Source: JAKSCF01 sp028279945
GTDB lineage: Bacteria; Bacillota; Clostridia; Peptostreptococcales; JAAYPU01
Assembly: GCA_028279945.1 (NCBI GenBank)
Contig: JANQMT010000049.1
Coordinates: forward strand, 1 to 45,668
Length of the DNA: 45,668 nucleotides
Reading direction: 5' to 3'
This document shows positions 33,633-41,623 of the stretch, one piece after another. Under the pieces are notes generated by a model. The model worked only from the letters and a program-made list of their open reading frames with translations, had not been told where the DNA came from and made no database searches. The translations under genes were made by a program, and so were the position numbers. The stretch's first letter is position 1, and each line of letters begins with the position of its first letter.

Positions 33633-34451
33633 ATGATAGCATCAACACAAAATATAAAAAAAAGAGATCATAAAAATTTTATTTTTACAGCTATTATTTC
33701 AATTTTTATTGCAATGTTAACCGGGTTTATTATTTTAGCTATAGCCATGATTTTGCTGAGAGGACTACCCAACTTGTGGTCCAGCCTCTCAACGCCTGAA
33801 ATAAGATTTTCAATAAAATTAAGCTTGATTACTTCTGTTTTCTCAACCCTGTTGTGCATACTGTTCTCAGTGCCTATCGCCTATGGCGTAGTGAGATTAA
33901 ACTTCAGAGGTAAAGAAATTATTAATACGGTACTGGATATCCCTATGGCCCTTCCTCCTATAGTGTCAGGGGTTGCCTTACTGTTGCTGTTTGGCAATAC
34001 TTCATTTGGCCATTATTTAGAAAGCATAGGATTGAAGTTTGTTTTTACAACAAAAGGGATCATACTGGCTCAATTTTTTGTCAATGTGCCGTATATGCTG
34101 AGAGTCCTGAAATCAACCATTTCAGATATCGACCCTCGTATTGAGTACGTTTCAAGAACCTTAGGCTGTACCAGGATGCAATCATTTATTAAAATAACAC
34201 TTCCTTTAGCTAAAAATGGTTTAATAGCAAGTATCGTCATTACTTGGGCAAGAGCTTTAGGTGAATTTGGTGCAGCCTTAATGATTGCGGGTGCTACTAG
34301 ACTTAAAACTGAAACCCTGCCTGTCTCACTTTTTTTAAACATGTCTACAGGGGATTTGAAACTTGCCATGGCATCTGCAACCATTTTAATCATTATTTCT
34401 ATGTTATCTTTATTGGTCTTTGAAGTTTTAGGAAATAAAAAAATAATTTAG
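33633..34451 (+). CDS. modB: Molybdate/tungstate ABC transporter permease
   Basis: 272 residues, about six membrane helices. The ABC EAA-loop region SRTLGCTRMQSFIKITLPLAKNG, which docks on the ATPase, is clear, and the helix around ALGEFGAALMIAGATRL is usual for ModB/WtpB. It starts 17 bases after modA and is followed after 24 bases by the ATPase gene, forming one importer. Confidence 0.9.
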   Translation: MIASTQNIKKRDHKNFIFTAIISIFIAMLTGFIILAIAMILLRGLPNLWSSLSTPEIRFSIKLSLITSVFSTLLCILFSVPIAYGVVRLNFRGKEIINTVLDIPMALPPIVSGVALLLLFGNTSFGHYLESIGLKFVFTTKGIILAQFFVNVPYMLRVLKSTISDIDPRIEYVSRTLGCTRMQSFIKITLPLAKNGLIASIVITWARALGEFGAALMIAGATRLKTETLPVSLFLNMSTGDLKLAMASATILIIISMLSLLVFEVLGNKKII

Positions 34452-34475
34452 ATTATAGATGAAAGGGGGAATAGA

Positions 34476-35510
34476 ATGTTACGTGTCGAAAGCATATGCA
34501 AAAAATTAGGCAACTTTCAACTTCAAAATATTAATTTACAAATAGAAAAAAGCGAATATTTTGTAATACTCGGGCCTACAGGAACAGGTAAAACGGTGAT
34601 TTTAGAAGTTTTAGCAGGTATGTATAAACCGGATAACGGACTAATATTCTTTGATGAAAAGAATTTAACCAATCTCTATCCGGAGGAAAGAGAGATAGGC
34701 TTTGTCTATCAAGATTATGTCTTGTTTCCGCATTTGACGGTTAAAGAAAATATCCTATTTGGTTTAAAGACCAAAAAATATCCTAAGAATAAAATGAACC
34801 AAAAGCTAAATGAAATAGTTGAGATGTTTCAAATAGAATATTTATTAGAACGCCATCCCGGTACCTTGAGTGGCGGGGAACAACAAAGAGTTGCCATTGC
34901 AAGAGCTTTAATCACATCACCTAAGTTATTATTAATGGATGAACCGTTAAGCGCCTTAGATCCCCATACAAAAGAAATCTTTCAACAAATGCTGAAAGAA
35001 ATTCATAAAAAAACAAAAACCACCACCATACATATTACCCATGATTTTAATGAAGCGCTATATCTGGCAGACAGAATTGCAGTGATGCACAATGGGAAAA
35101 TTGTCCAAGTCGGAACGCCCAATGAAGTATTTAGAAGGCCCAACTCTGATTTTGTAGCTCAGTTTGTTGGTGTAGAAAACATATTAAAAGGAAATATGAT
35201 GAATCGTAAGGTTAGACTATCTGAACGGCTGGAAATACAAACATTAGTAGATAAAACGGGGGATGTAACACTGGCCTTAAGACCGGAAGATGTGATAATA
35301 TGCAAAGATCCGTCAGAGTCATACAATGTTAACAAATTCAAAGGAAAAGTTACGGATATCATCCAACAAGGGCTTTTATGTAAATTATATATTGATATAG
35401 GAGAGCATTTTATTTCACGAGTGCCTACAAAGATGGTAGAGAATATGAATATTCACCCGGGTGATACGGTTTGGGCAACATTTGAAGATTCCGCTGTACA
35501 TGTATTTTAG
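34476..35510 (+). CDS. modC: Molybdate/tungstate ABC transporter ATPase with TOBE domain
   Basis: 344 residues. Walker A GPTGTGKT at 33-40, Q-loop VYQDYVLFPHLTV, ABC signature LSGGEQQ at 131-137, Walker B LLLMDEPLSALD, switch His in HITHDF. The C-terminal third (about 245-344, with LALRPEDVII and HPGDTVWATFEDSAVHVF) is a TOBE domain that often binds oxyanion and feeds back on transport. It powers ModAB import from the cytoplasmic side. Confidence 0.92.
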   Translation: MLRVESICKKLGNFQLQNINLQIEKSEYFVILGPTGTGKTVILEVLAGMYKPDNGLIFFDEKNLTNLYPEEREIGFVYQDYVLFPHLTVKENILFGLKTKKYPKNKMNQKLNEIVEMFQIEYLLERHPGTLSGGEQQRVAIARALITSPKLLLMDEPLSALDPHTKEIFQQMLKEIHKKTKTTTIHITHDFNEALYLADRIAVMHNGKIVQVGTPNEVFRRPNSDFVAQFVGVENILKGNMMNRKVRLSERLEIQTLVDKTGDVTLALRPEDVIICKDPSESYNVNKFKGKVTDIIQQGLLCKLYIDIGEHFISRVPTKMVENMNIHPGDTVWATFEDSAVHVF

Positions 35511-35528
35511 AAAGGAGCGAAAAAAGAT

Positions 35529-36263
35529 ATGAAACAATCCGATTTTTACAATGAATTATTAGATAGGTTTAACACGTTGGTAGAAAATCATCATCTAGCG
35601 AAAGAAGTTATTACCGTTTCAGGAAAGGTATTAAACCCAGAAGAGGCCATAGGCAATCCAACAAGAAGAGACTTTCCTATATTAAAGGGGAAAGAAAAGC
35701 TAATGGAAGCTGATTTTAAGGGACAAAAAGGACAAGCGTATACGGATATGCCGGATAACTTTAGCGGAACAATAGAAGAGATACTCAGTCAACCGTTGGA
35801 AACCAATTATGATAGGGCTGTACTGATATCCACTATTAATGCTGTTTGCAAATATTTGAATATTACTGAAAAAACCATTCATTGCAAAGACGACGAACCT
35901 GAACAATGTTCAAAAGAACTGGCAGGTTATATTAAAGATAATTATGGTTCACCTAAAATAGCACTTATTGGCCTTCAGCCTTCGATGCTTCAAATGCTTT
36001 CAGACAAATATCAAATTCGAGCTGTTGATTTAGACAAGGATAATATTGGGACAACAAAATTTGGAGTAAAAATTGAAGATGGAGAAAAACATACAGATGA
36101 TGTCCTGAAATGGTGTGACCTTATCTTATCTACCGGAAGTACAATCGTAAACGGTTCTATAGTAAACTTTATCACCCATAAACCTACTATCTTTTATGGA
36201 ACATCCATAGCAGGCTCAGCCGCTTTGATGAACCTGAATCATTTTTGTGAATGCAGCAGGTAG
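35529..36263 (+). CDS. DUF364 (putative heavy-metal chelation) protein
   Basis: 244 residues. An N-terminal DUF4213-like region (about 1-85) has GNPTRRDFPILKGKEKLMEA; the C-terminal DUF364 domain has a Rossmann-like core (KIALIGLQPSML, WCDLILSTGSTIVNG, FYGTSIAGSAALM). Cysteines at the end (FCECSR) and CKDDEPEQC are candidate metal contacts. DUF364 genes recur next to Mo/W and other metal transporters, but no reaction is established. It starts 18 bases after modC with an AAAGGAG site, so it belongs to the riboswitch-controlled operon and may hold or insert the metal. Confidence 0.8.
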   Translation: MKQSDFYNELLDRFNTLVENHHLAKEVITVSGKVLNPEEAIGNPTRRDFPILKGKEKLMEADFKGQKGQAYTDMPDNFSGTIEEILSQPLETNYDRAVLISTINAVCKYLNITEKTIHCKDDEPEQCSKELAGYIKDNYGSPKIALIGLQPSMLQMLSDKYQIRAVDLDKDNIGTTKFGVKIEDGEKHTDDVLKWCDLILSTGSTIVNGSIVNFITHKPTIFYGTSIAGSAALMNLNHFCECSR

Positions 36264-36364
36264 AAGGATACTGCATATACATTGGAAGTATAAAATCAGA
36301 CTAAAAGGGGTTAAAATAAATCTTATTTAAGCAATTACCATTCTACAATAATCTATATGTAGAG

Positions 36365-36387
36365 GGCAGGTCCAGTACCTGCCTTTT
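36365..36387 (+). terminator. Intrinsic terminator of the mod operon
   Basis: Stem GGCAGGT / ACCTGCC with a CCAGT loop and TTTT tail, between the convergent DUF364 gene and sfsA. Confidence 0.82.
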
Positions 36388-36401
36388 ACACAAATTCAAT
36401 C

Positions 36402-37088
36402 TCAAATTACAACCGGTATCCTGTCTGAAATGTCTATAGAATCCTCAGTAACATTACAGTCATAAGCCAATATTTGAACATTATTGTCGGAAGCTAATTT
36501 CAGTGTTTCTGCAAACTTAGGATCAGTGATGGCGTTAGGTTCAAAACTATGACAACCCTTCATCTGAATCAACAAAAAAAGATACCCTTTATAACCTTCT
36601 TTGACAGCGTCAATCATTTCCAAGATGTGTCGAGTTCCTCTTTCGGTAGGAGCATCCGGAAACATGGCAATACTATCCTTTTCCAAGGTAACACCTTTCA
36701 CCTCAATAAAACCTTTTTCGGTTTTGGTTTCAAAATATAAATCAAATCTAGATTGGTTATAAGTGACTTCCCTTTTTACAGAGATGATATTTTGAAATTC
36801 ATTTATTTCATGATGAACAATAGCGTCATAAACGACTTGGTTTGGAACCTGAGAGTCAATATTAATCAATAAATTACCTTTTCGTGCACTGATTAAAGAG
36901 TATTGTGTTTTTCTTGTTGCAGAAGCCACATGCTGTAAATATATTTCGGTACCCGGTAAAAGTATTTCTCTGCACCGCCCGGTATTTTTAACATGAGCAA
37001 TTCCCATCTTACCATCAATTTCAACTTCCGCTATAAAACGGTTAGGACGATTAATAAATGTACCGGATACAATATTAGAATATTTCAT
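36402..37088 (-). CDS. sfsA: SfsA family protein (sugar fermentation stimulation protein)
   Basis: 228 residues from the ATG at 37088 on the - strand, after an AAGGAAG site; a start 13 codons further up lacks such a site. An N-terminal OB-like part (TFINRPNRFIAEVEIDG, HVKNTGRCREILLPG) is followed by a nuclease-like core (SRFDLYFETKTEKGFIEVKGVTL, FPDAPTERGTRHI). It is said to bind DNA or RNA and relate to sugar use in E. coli, but its function is not settled. The only - strand gene in the window, convergent with the mod operon and divergent from spoIIE. Confidence 0.92.
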   Translation of the reverse strand: MKYSNIVSGTFINRPNRFIAEVEIDGKMGIAHVKNTGRCREILLPGTEIYLQHVASATRKTQYSLISARKGNLLINIDSQVPNQVVYDAIVHHEINEFQNIISVKREVTYNQSRFDLYFETKTEKGFIEVKGVTLEKDSIAMFPDAPTERGTRHILEMIDAVKEGYKGYLFLLIQMKGCHSFEPNAITDPKFAETLKLASDNNVQILAYDCNVTEDSIDISDRIPVVI

Positions 37089-37183
37089 ATTATCTTCCTT
37101 TGCATTTGGATTTATAGTTATAAACAATGGTTAGAAGATAGTTAGATAGATCCAACTACCTACCCATAGATTACAGCTAATAA

Positions 37184-37224
37184 AGATTTTGTGCAACAAA
37201 ATCTACCTAAATTATTCATTTCAT
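37184..37224. repeat. Intergenic repeat family E, left copy flanking spoIIE
   Basis: A hairpin (AGATTTTGT-gca-ACAAAATCT at 37184-37204) runs into acctaaattattcatt. The inverse arrangement occurs at 39850-39895, on the other side of spoIIE. The adjoining 37226-37290 is a pyrimidine-rich stretch with repeated ccaactac/ccaactat words; no gene is seen in 37128-37486. Confidence 0.6.
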
Positions 37225-37486
37225 TATCTTATTTTCTTTTCCTATCCCCTATCCAACTACCCAACTATCTACTCCCCCTACCCTTTGTCATTTCATCCAC
37301 AATGTCCACGTATAATCTGATTATAAAACGAATGTTGAAATTTAAAGGAAAAACAGCAAAGGAAATGTCACATTGTTTTTAGGACAAGCATTAAAATAAT
37401 GACAAATATTTCGGTTTTCTATTGTTATCATAGGTGTATAGAAACAACTGTATCACAGGAACAAAAGACAAAAGGAGAGCGTTTGT

Positions 37487-39826
37487 ATGACGGTGGCAGT
37501 GAAAAAAATAAATACGGCTCAAAAAATTATCTCCAAAATAAAAGATCAAAACTGGATAAAATTGTTTATATATGTAGTCATGGCTTATATTTTAGGACGT
37601 GGTACTTTATTTGGCTTCATGTTTCCTTTCGTTTTGTCTTATTTTGCAGCTATTATAGCGGTTAAGAAATATTATGTTTTTTTATCCGTTCCCTTACTAT
37701 TGGGAATGGCATCTTGTCATGCCCCGATACATGTTATGATAAAGTACGCAATAATCCTATGCATCCTAACCGGTATCAATTTTTTGTTGAATCGAAAGCT
37801 TATGAAATCATCTATTTTTATAGCCCTTGTTGTAGCAGGCATTAGCTTAGGAACACTGGCCGTATATCAAGCAGTGACAGATACCATCTTATTATATGAT
37901 ATTTTTTTAATGGCTACTGAAACAGCCGCTGTGTTTGCTTTTACCTATATCTTTTTAAGGATTCCAAGATTATTGGAATCGGATGATGACAGCTTTAATA
38001 TTTTGACCGAAGATATTTTATGTATAGCGACAATTATTGCAATAGCATTATCCTCCTTAAACAGTCTTCAAATATATGATATTAGAATTAAATATGTCGT
38101 TTCTTTATGGCTCATATTAACAGCTTCATATAAAGGCGGATTTACAGTTGGTGCTGCGGTAGGTGTTATGATGGGGCTGATTATAGCCATGACCAATTAT
38201 GAGCCTCAAGTTATTATAGGGCTGTTCGGAATAGCAGGCCTAATAGCAGGATTTTTTAGGAATACTTATCGTATATTAAATTGTATTGCCTGGACGATAT
38301 GTTTGATCATCATGTCTTTTTACTTCAACGGATTAACGGAAACCTATGTTTTATTGAAAGAAGTGGCTGCTGCATCGGTTGTTTTTCTTATGATACCCAT
38401 CAGATGGATGGACAAGGTGGTGGATAAAATAAAATCATCCATCCAATATCCTTTTATCTATCATAACTACTCTAATAAAATTAGAAAGATGATTATAAAA
38501 GATTTGACGAACTACTCCAATACCTTTGAAAGCCTTGCTACCACATACGGAAGAGCTTTTGAAAGACGAGAGGCCATTGGAAAAGGGGATGTAGACCACA
38601 TTGTTTCTAAAATAAATAGCAGAATATGTATACAATGTGATTTTAATAAAATATGCTGGAAAGAAAATAATAATAAGACAGAAGAAGTCATGAAAGAGAT
38701 TATTTATAGGGCAGATAAAGGATTAAAAATTGAAACAGATTATGTAAAAAACAATCTTGGCTTTCTATGTGAATATCTCAATCAAATTATTTTCTTTACA
38801 CAAAGTATTGTACAGGTCTATGGAACCAGCTATAAATGGCAAAAAAAGTTGGAAGGAAGTAGAGAAATAACAGCGTCACAGTTTAGATGCGTATCCAAAT
38901 CTATTGATCGTATGATTCATGAAATTAGTAAAAAGCAGCTCTTTAATAAAGAGTTTGAAAAAAGAATATACCATCAAGTTAAATATGCCAAGATACCCAT
39001 TAAAGATATTTCGGTTATACAGAAAGAAAGTGGGTATGAGATTGTTATTGAAAAAAATGATAAAGAGATGAATAATACCGGTACATTAGAAAATATTATA
39101 ACAGAGGTTATGGGAGAACCATATACCGTAGTAGATGAAAGGTACAATCCCTATATCAAGGTCTTTACAAAAAGGCCAAAATATCAAGTGGTGACCGGAG
39201 CATCAAAATATGCTAAAGAAAATAATATTTGCGGTGATAGCTTTGCATATATCAGTCTAAAAGAAAATGAATATATGATAGCCTTAAGTGATGGAATGGG
39301 AACAGGTGAAAAGGCTGCCAGAGAGAGTATGATGACCATTAATACATTACAGCACCTTTTAAAGGCGGGTTTTGAAAAAGAGCTTGCTCTAAAAACAATG
39401 AATTCTATGCTTTTGCTCAAATCCACAGAAGAGATATTTTCCACTGTAGATATTACTACCATTAATCTAGATTCAGGTAATGTTAGCTTTTTTAAGATTG
39501 GCGCTGCAGCTGCATTTATAAAACGATCCAATAATGAAGTAGAAGTCATAAAGTTTTCAGGTCTGCCTATTGGTATTATTGATCAAATTAAGATTGAAGA
39601 AATTAGTACAAAAATGACGCCTGAAGATACGATTATAATGGTATCGGATGGAATACTGGATGGTTATAATGGTAATGAAAAAGTCCAATGGATAACCGGC
39701 ATCATAAGAGATATTCATTCAAAAGACCCCCAGACGATTACAGACTTAATTCTAAACAAAGCCATAGAACAATATGGTAAAGAGGAAAAAGATGATATGA
39801 CCGTTATTGCTGCAAAAATACAATAG
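37487..39826 (+). CDS. spoIIE: Stage II sporulation protein E (phosphatase)
   Basis: 779 residues, close to the usual 800-820. The N-terminal third (about 20-310) has around ten hydrophobic helices; a middle region follows with a small cysteine cluster (RICIQCDFNKIC); the C-terminal PP2C-type serine phosphatase domain (about 575-779) has GDSFAYISLKENEYMIALSDGMGTGEKA and VSDGILDG with Mn2+-binding aspartates. It dephosphorylates SpoIIAA in the forespore, switching on sigma F, and helps polar septation. It marks this organism as an endospore former. The ATG follows AAAGGAG. The spoIIE-tilS-ftsH order is common in Firmicutes. Confidence 0.95.
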   Translation: MTVAVKKINTAQKIISKIKDQNWIKLFIYVVMAYILGRGTLFGFMFPFVLSYFAAIIAVKKYYVFLSVPLLLGMASCHAPIHVMIKYAIILCILTGINFLLNRKLMKSSIFIALVVAGISLGTLAVYQAVTDTILLYDIFLMATETAAVFAFTYIFLRIPRLLESDDDSFNILTEDILCIATIIAIALSSLNSLQIYDIRIKYVVSLWLILTASYKGGFTVGAAVGVMMGLIIAMTNYEPQVIIGLFGIAGLIAGFFRNTYRILNCIAWTICLIIMSFYFNGLTETYVLLKEVAAASVVFLMIPIRWMDKVVDKIKSSIQYPFIYHNYSNKIRKMIIKDLTNYSNTFESLATTYGRAFERREAIGKGDVDHIVSKINSRICIQCDFNKICWKENNNKTEEVMKEIIYRADKGLKIETDYVKNNLGFLCEYLNQIIFFTQSIVQVYGTSYKWQKKLEGSREITASQFRCVSKSIDRMIHEISKKQLFNKEFEKRIYHQVKYAKIPIKDISVIQKESGYEIVIEKNDKEMNNTGTLENIITEVMGEPYTVVDERYNPYIKVFTKRPKYQVVTGASKYAKENNICGDSFAYISLKENEYMIALSDGMGTGEKAARESMMTINTLQHLLKAGFEKELALKTMNSMLLLKSTEEIFSTVDITTINLDSGNVSFFKIGAAAAFIKRSNNEVEVIKFSGLPIGIIDQIKIEEISTKMTPEDTIIMVSDGILDGYNGNEKVQWITGIIRDIHSKDPQTITDLILNKAIEQYGKEEKDDMTVIAAKIQ

Positions 39827-39849
39827 AAAGGCAATTAATAATTAATAAT

Positions 39850-39895
39850 GAAGAATGAATAATTTAGGATGATTTTGCTTTGCTGCACAAAATCT
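39850..39895. repeat. Intergenic repeat family E, right copy flanking spoIIE
   Basis: Read as reverse complement, this holds gattttgtgcagcaaagcaaaatc and cctaaattattcatt, matching the left copy at 37184-37224. A similar taataatgaagaatgaat run precedes it, and a related aataatgaataatgaac run lies at 3681-3697 after metH. Confidence 0.6.
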
Positions 39896-39911
39896 ATATT
39901 GAAAATTTAAT

Positions 39912-39949
39912 AAAAAGATTTTTTGGAAACAAAAAATCTTTTTATTTTT
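39912..39949 (+). terminator. Intrinsic terminator after spoIIE
   Basis: A perfect 14-base stem (AAAAAGATTTTTTG / CAAAAAATCTTTTT) with a GAAA loop and a T-rich tail. Confidence 0.88.
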
Positions 39950-39986
39950 GTTCAAACGGATTTGTTCACAAATTTCTAACCTTCAG

Positions 39987-40019
39987 AAACACTCCAATCT
40001 TTGATTGGTTAGAGTTTTT
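39987..40019 (+). terminator. Second terminator-like hairpin, repeat B relative
   Basis: AAACACTCCAATC-TTT-GATTGGTTAGAGTTTTT forms a hairpin with a T tail. The sequence is a partial copy of the hairpin end of repeat family B (44587-44619 and the inverted copy at 31092), so a repeat appears to serve as a terminator here. The rest of the 39827-40132 gap is AT-rich. Confidence 0.65.
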
Positions 40020-40132
40020 CTGTTAATTATTTGCTTTTTCTTCATTTAGTGTTAGAATCGTTAATAGAGAATTAGCAATTTTGGTGAATAATCAGGGTTT
40101 AAATCATAAATCAATAATTAATGGAGAATAAT

Positions 40133-41515
40133 ATGATAGATAAGGTTAAAAAAACGATCCATCAACATAACCTTTTAAAAAAAAGTGAACATATCATAAT
40201 AGGTGTTTCAGGAGGACCGGATTCAGTATGTTTGCTGCATGTTATGGATAGGCTGAAAAAAGACTATCACTTAAAGTTGAGCGTTGTACATATTAATCAT
40301 ATGCTAAGAGGAAGAGCTGCAGATGAGGATGAAGAATATGTAAAAAAATTATGTGATACTCTACAGATTCCTTGTTATGCCTTTAAGATTAATATTAAAG
40401 AAATGAGTGCAAAGCTGGGTATTAGTGATGAAGAAGCAGGAAGAAAAGCCAGATACGATTCCTTCAATAAAATATTAGAGCAGGTTCAAGCAGATAAGAT
40501 TGCAATAGCACAAAATATGAATGACCAAGCAGAAACCCTTTTAATGCGACTTGCCAGAGGGAGCGGTCTGGATGGTTTATCGGGTATCGCCTATATTCGA
40601 GAAGGTGTGATTATCAGGCCTTTATTAGATATTACTCGAGAAGAAATAGAAGATTATTGTCAAGCTAATGACCTAAATCCACAAATAGATCAAACAAACC
40701 TTGAAGCCATCTACACAAGAAACAAAATAAGATTAGAGCTGATTCCCTATATGGAGAAAAATTTTAATAAAAACATTATTCACCATTTGTGGAAAACAAC
40801 TAATATCTTGAAAGAAGATAAAGATTTTATTTATTCATATGTTAATAAATTATTTAAAACATGTGCTCATATTGAGCAATCATCTATAAAAATAGATAAA
40901 AAAATACTGAGAAATGAGCAGGCTGCTGTTCAAAAAAGGCTAATACTTAAGGCAGCCAATCAATTAAATATCCAAAAAGACATTGGAACGGTTCATTTGG
41001 AAGATGCATTAAAATTGATACATCAAAATGTAACCTCAACAGGTATAGATCTTCCATATGGCTTAAGAATCGAAATTGACTATGACCATATATTATTAAC
41101 ATTAGATAAAAGTATGAATACTTTAGCACTAAATTACGATATCAAAGTGGGTGAAGCCATTCATATCCCAGAATTAAATGTTCATATTCATTCCGATTAT
41201 ATTAAGCGAACCCAGGACTTTGTTATTCGTAATGAAGATCAAATAAAATATTTTGATTTAGACAAGATACAAAGGGGTATTAAATTAAGAACAAGAAAAG
41301 CCGGTGACCAATTTTCACCATTAGGTATGAAAGGAACGAAGAAACTTAAAGATTTTTTCATAGATGAAAAAATAGCAAAAGATGTTAGAGATACAATTCC
41401 TTTAGTCTGCTGTGGATCAGATATTCTTTGGATTGTTGGGTATAGAATAAGTGAAAAATATAAAATAGAAAACAATACAAAAAACATCTTAGTCTTAGAA
41501 ATTAAACAAGTCTAA
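40133..41515 (+). CDS. tilS: tRNA(Ile)-lysidine synthase
   Basis: 460 residues from the ATG at 40133, which follows GGAGA; the ATG at 40121 overlaps that site. The N-type ATP pyrophosphatase domain carries the PP-loop SGGPDS (about residue 28), HINHMLRG and the ARGSGLDGLSGI segment; a helical linker and a C-terminal TilS domain (about 370-460, LRTRKAGDQFSPLGMKGTKKLKDFF) follow. It makes lysidine at C34 of tRNA-Ile(CAU), changing its codon reading from AUG to AUA. The hpt gene that usually follows tilS is missing; ftsH comes next. Confidence 0.95.
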   Translation: MIDKVKKTIHQHNLLKKSEHIIIGVSGGPDSVCLLHVMDRLKKDYHLKLSVVHINHMLRGRAADEDEEYVKKLCDTLQIPCYAFKINIKEMSAKLGISDEEAGRKARYDSFNKILEQVQADKIAIAQNMNDQAETLLMRLARGSGLDGLSGIAYIREGVIIRPLLDITREEIEDYCQANDLNPQIDQTNLEAIYTRNKIRLELIPYMEKNFNKNIIHHLWKTTNILKEDKDFIYSYVNKLFKTCAHIEQSSIKIDKKILRNEQAAVQKRLILKAANQLNIQKDIGTVHLEDALKLIHQNVTSTGIDLPYGLRIEIDYDHILLTLDKSMNTLALNYDIKVGEAIHIPELNVHIHSDYIKRTQDFVIRNEDQIKYFDLDKIQRGIKLRTRKAGDQFSPLGMKGTKKLKDFFIDEKIAKDVRDTIPLVCCGSDILWIVGYRISEKYKIENNTKNILVLEIKQV

Positions 41516-41623
41516 AATGATTCAAATTCTTAAATAATCAAAAATTATGACTTTTATTGTATCTCAAAATTAATTGTGGTAAAATAAAACAATGTTACGG
41601 CAATTTGAGAGGAGGGCTCGCTT

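Noticed and set aside
37191..37382. A 63-codon + strand frame in the gap before spoIIE
   Set aside because: It lies in the pyrimidine-rich repeat tract, has low complexity and no ribosome site.
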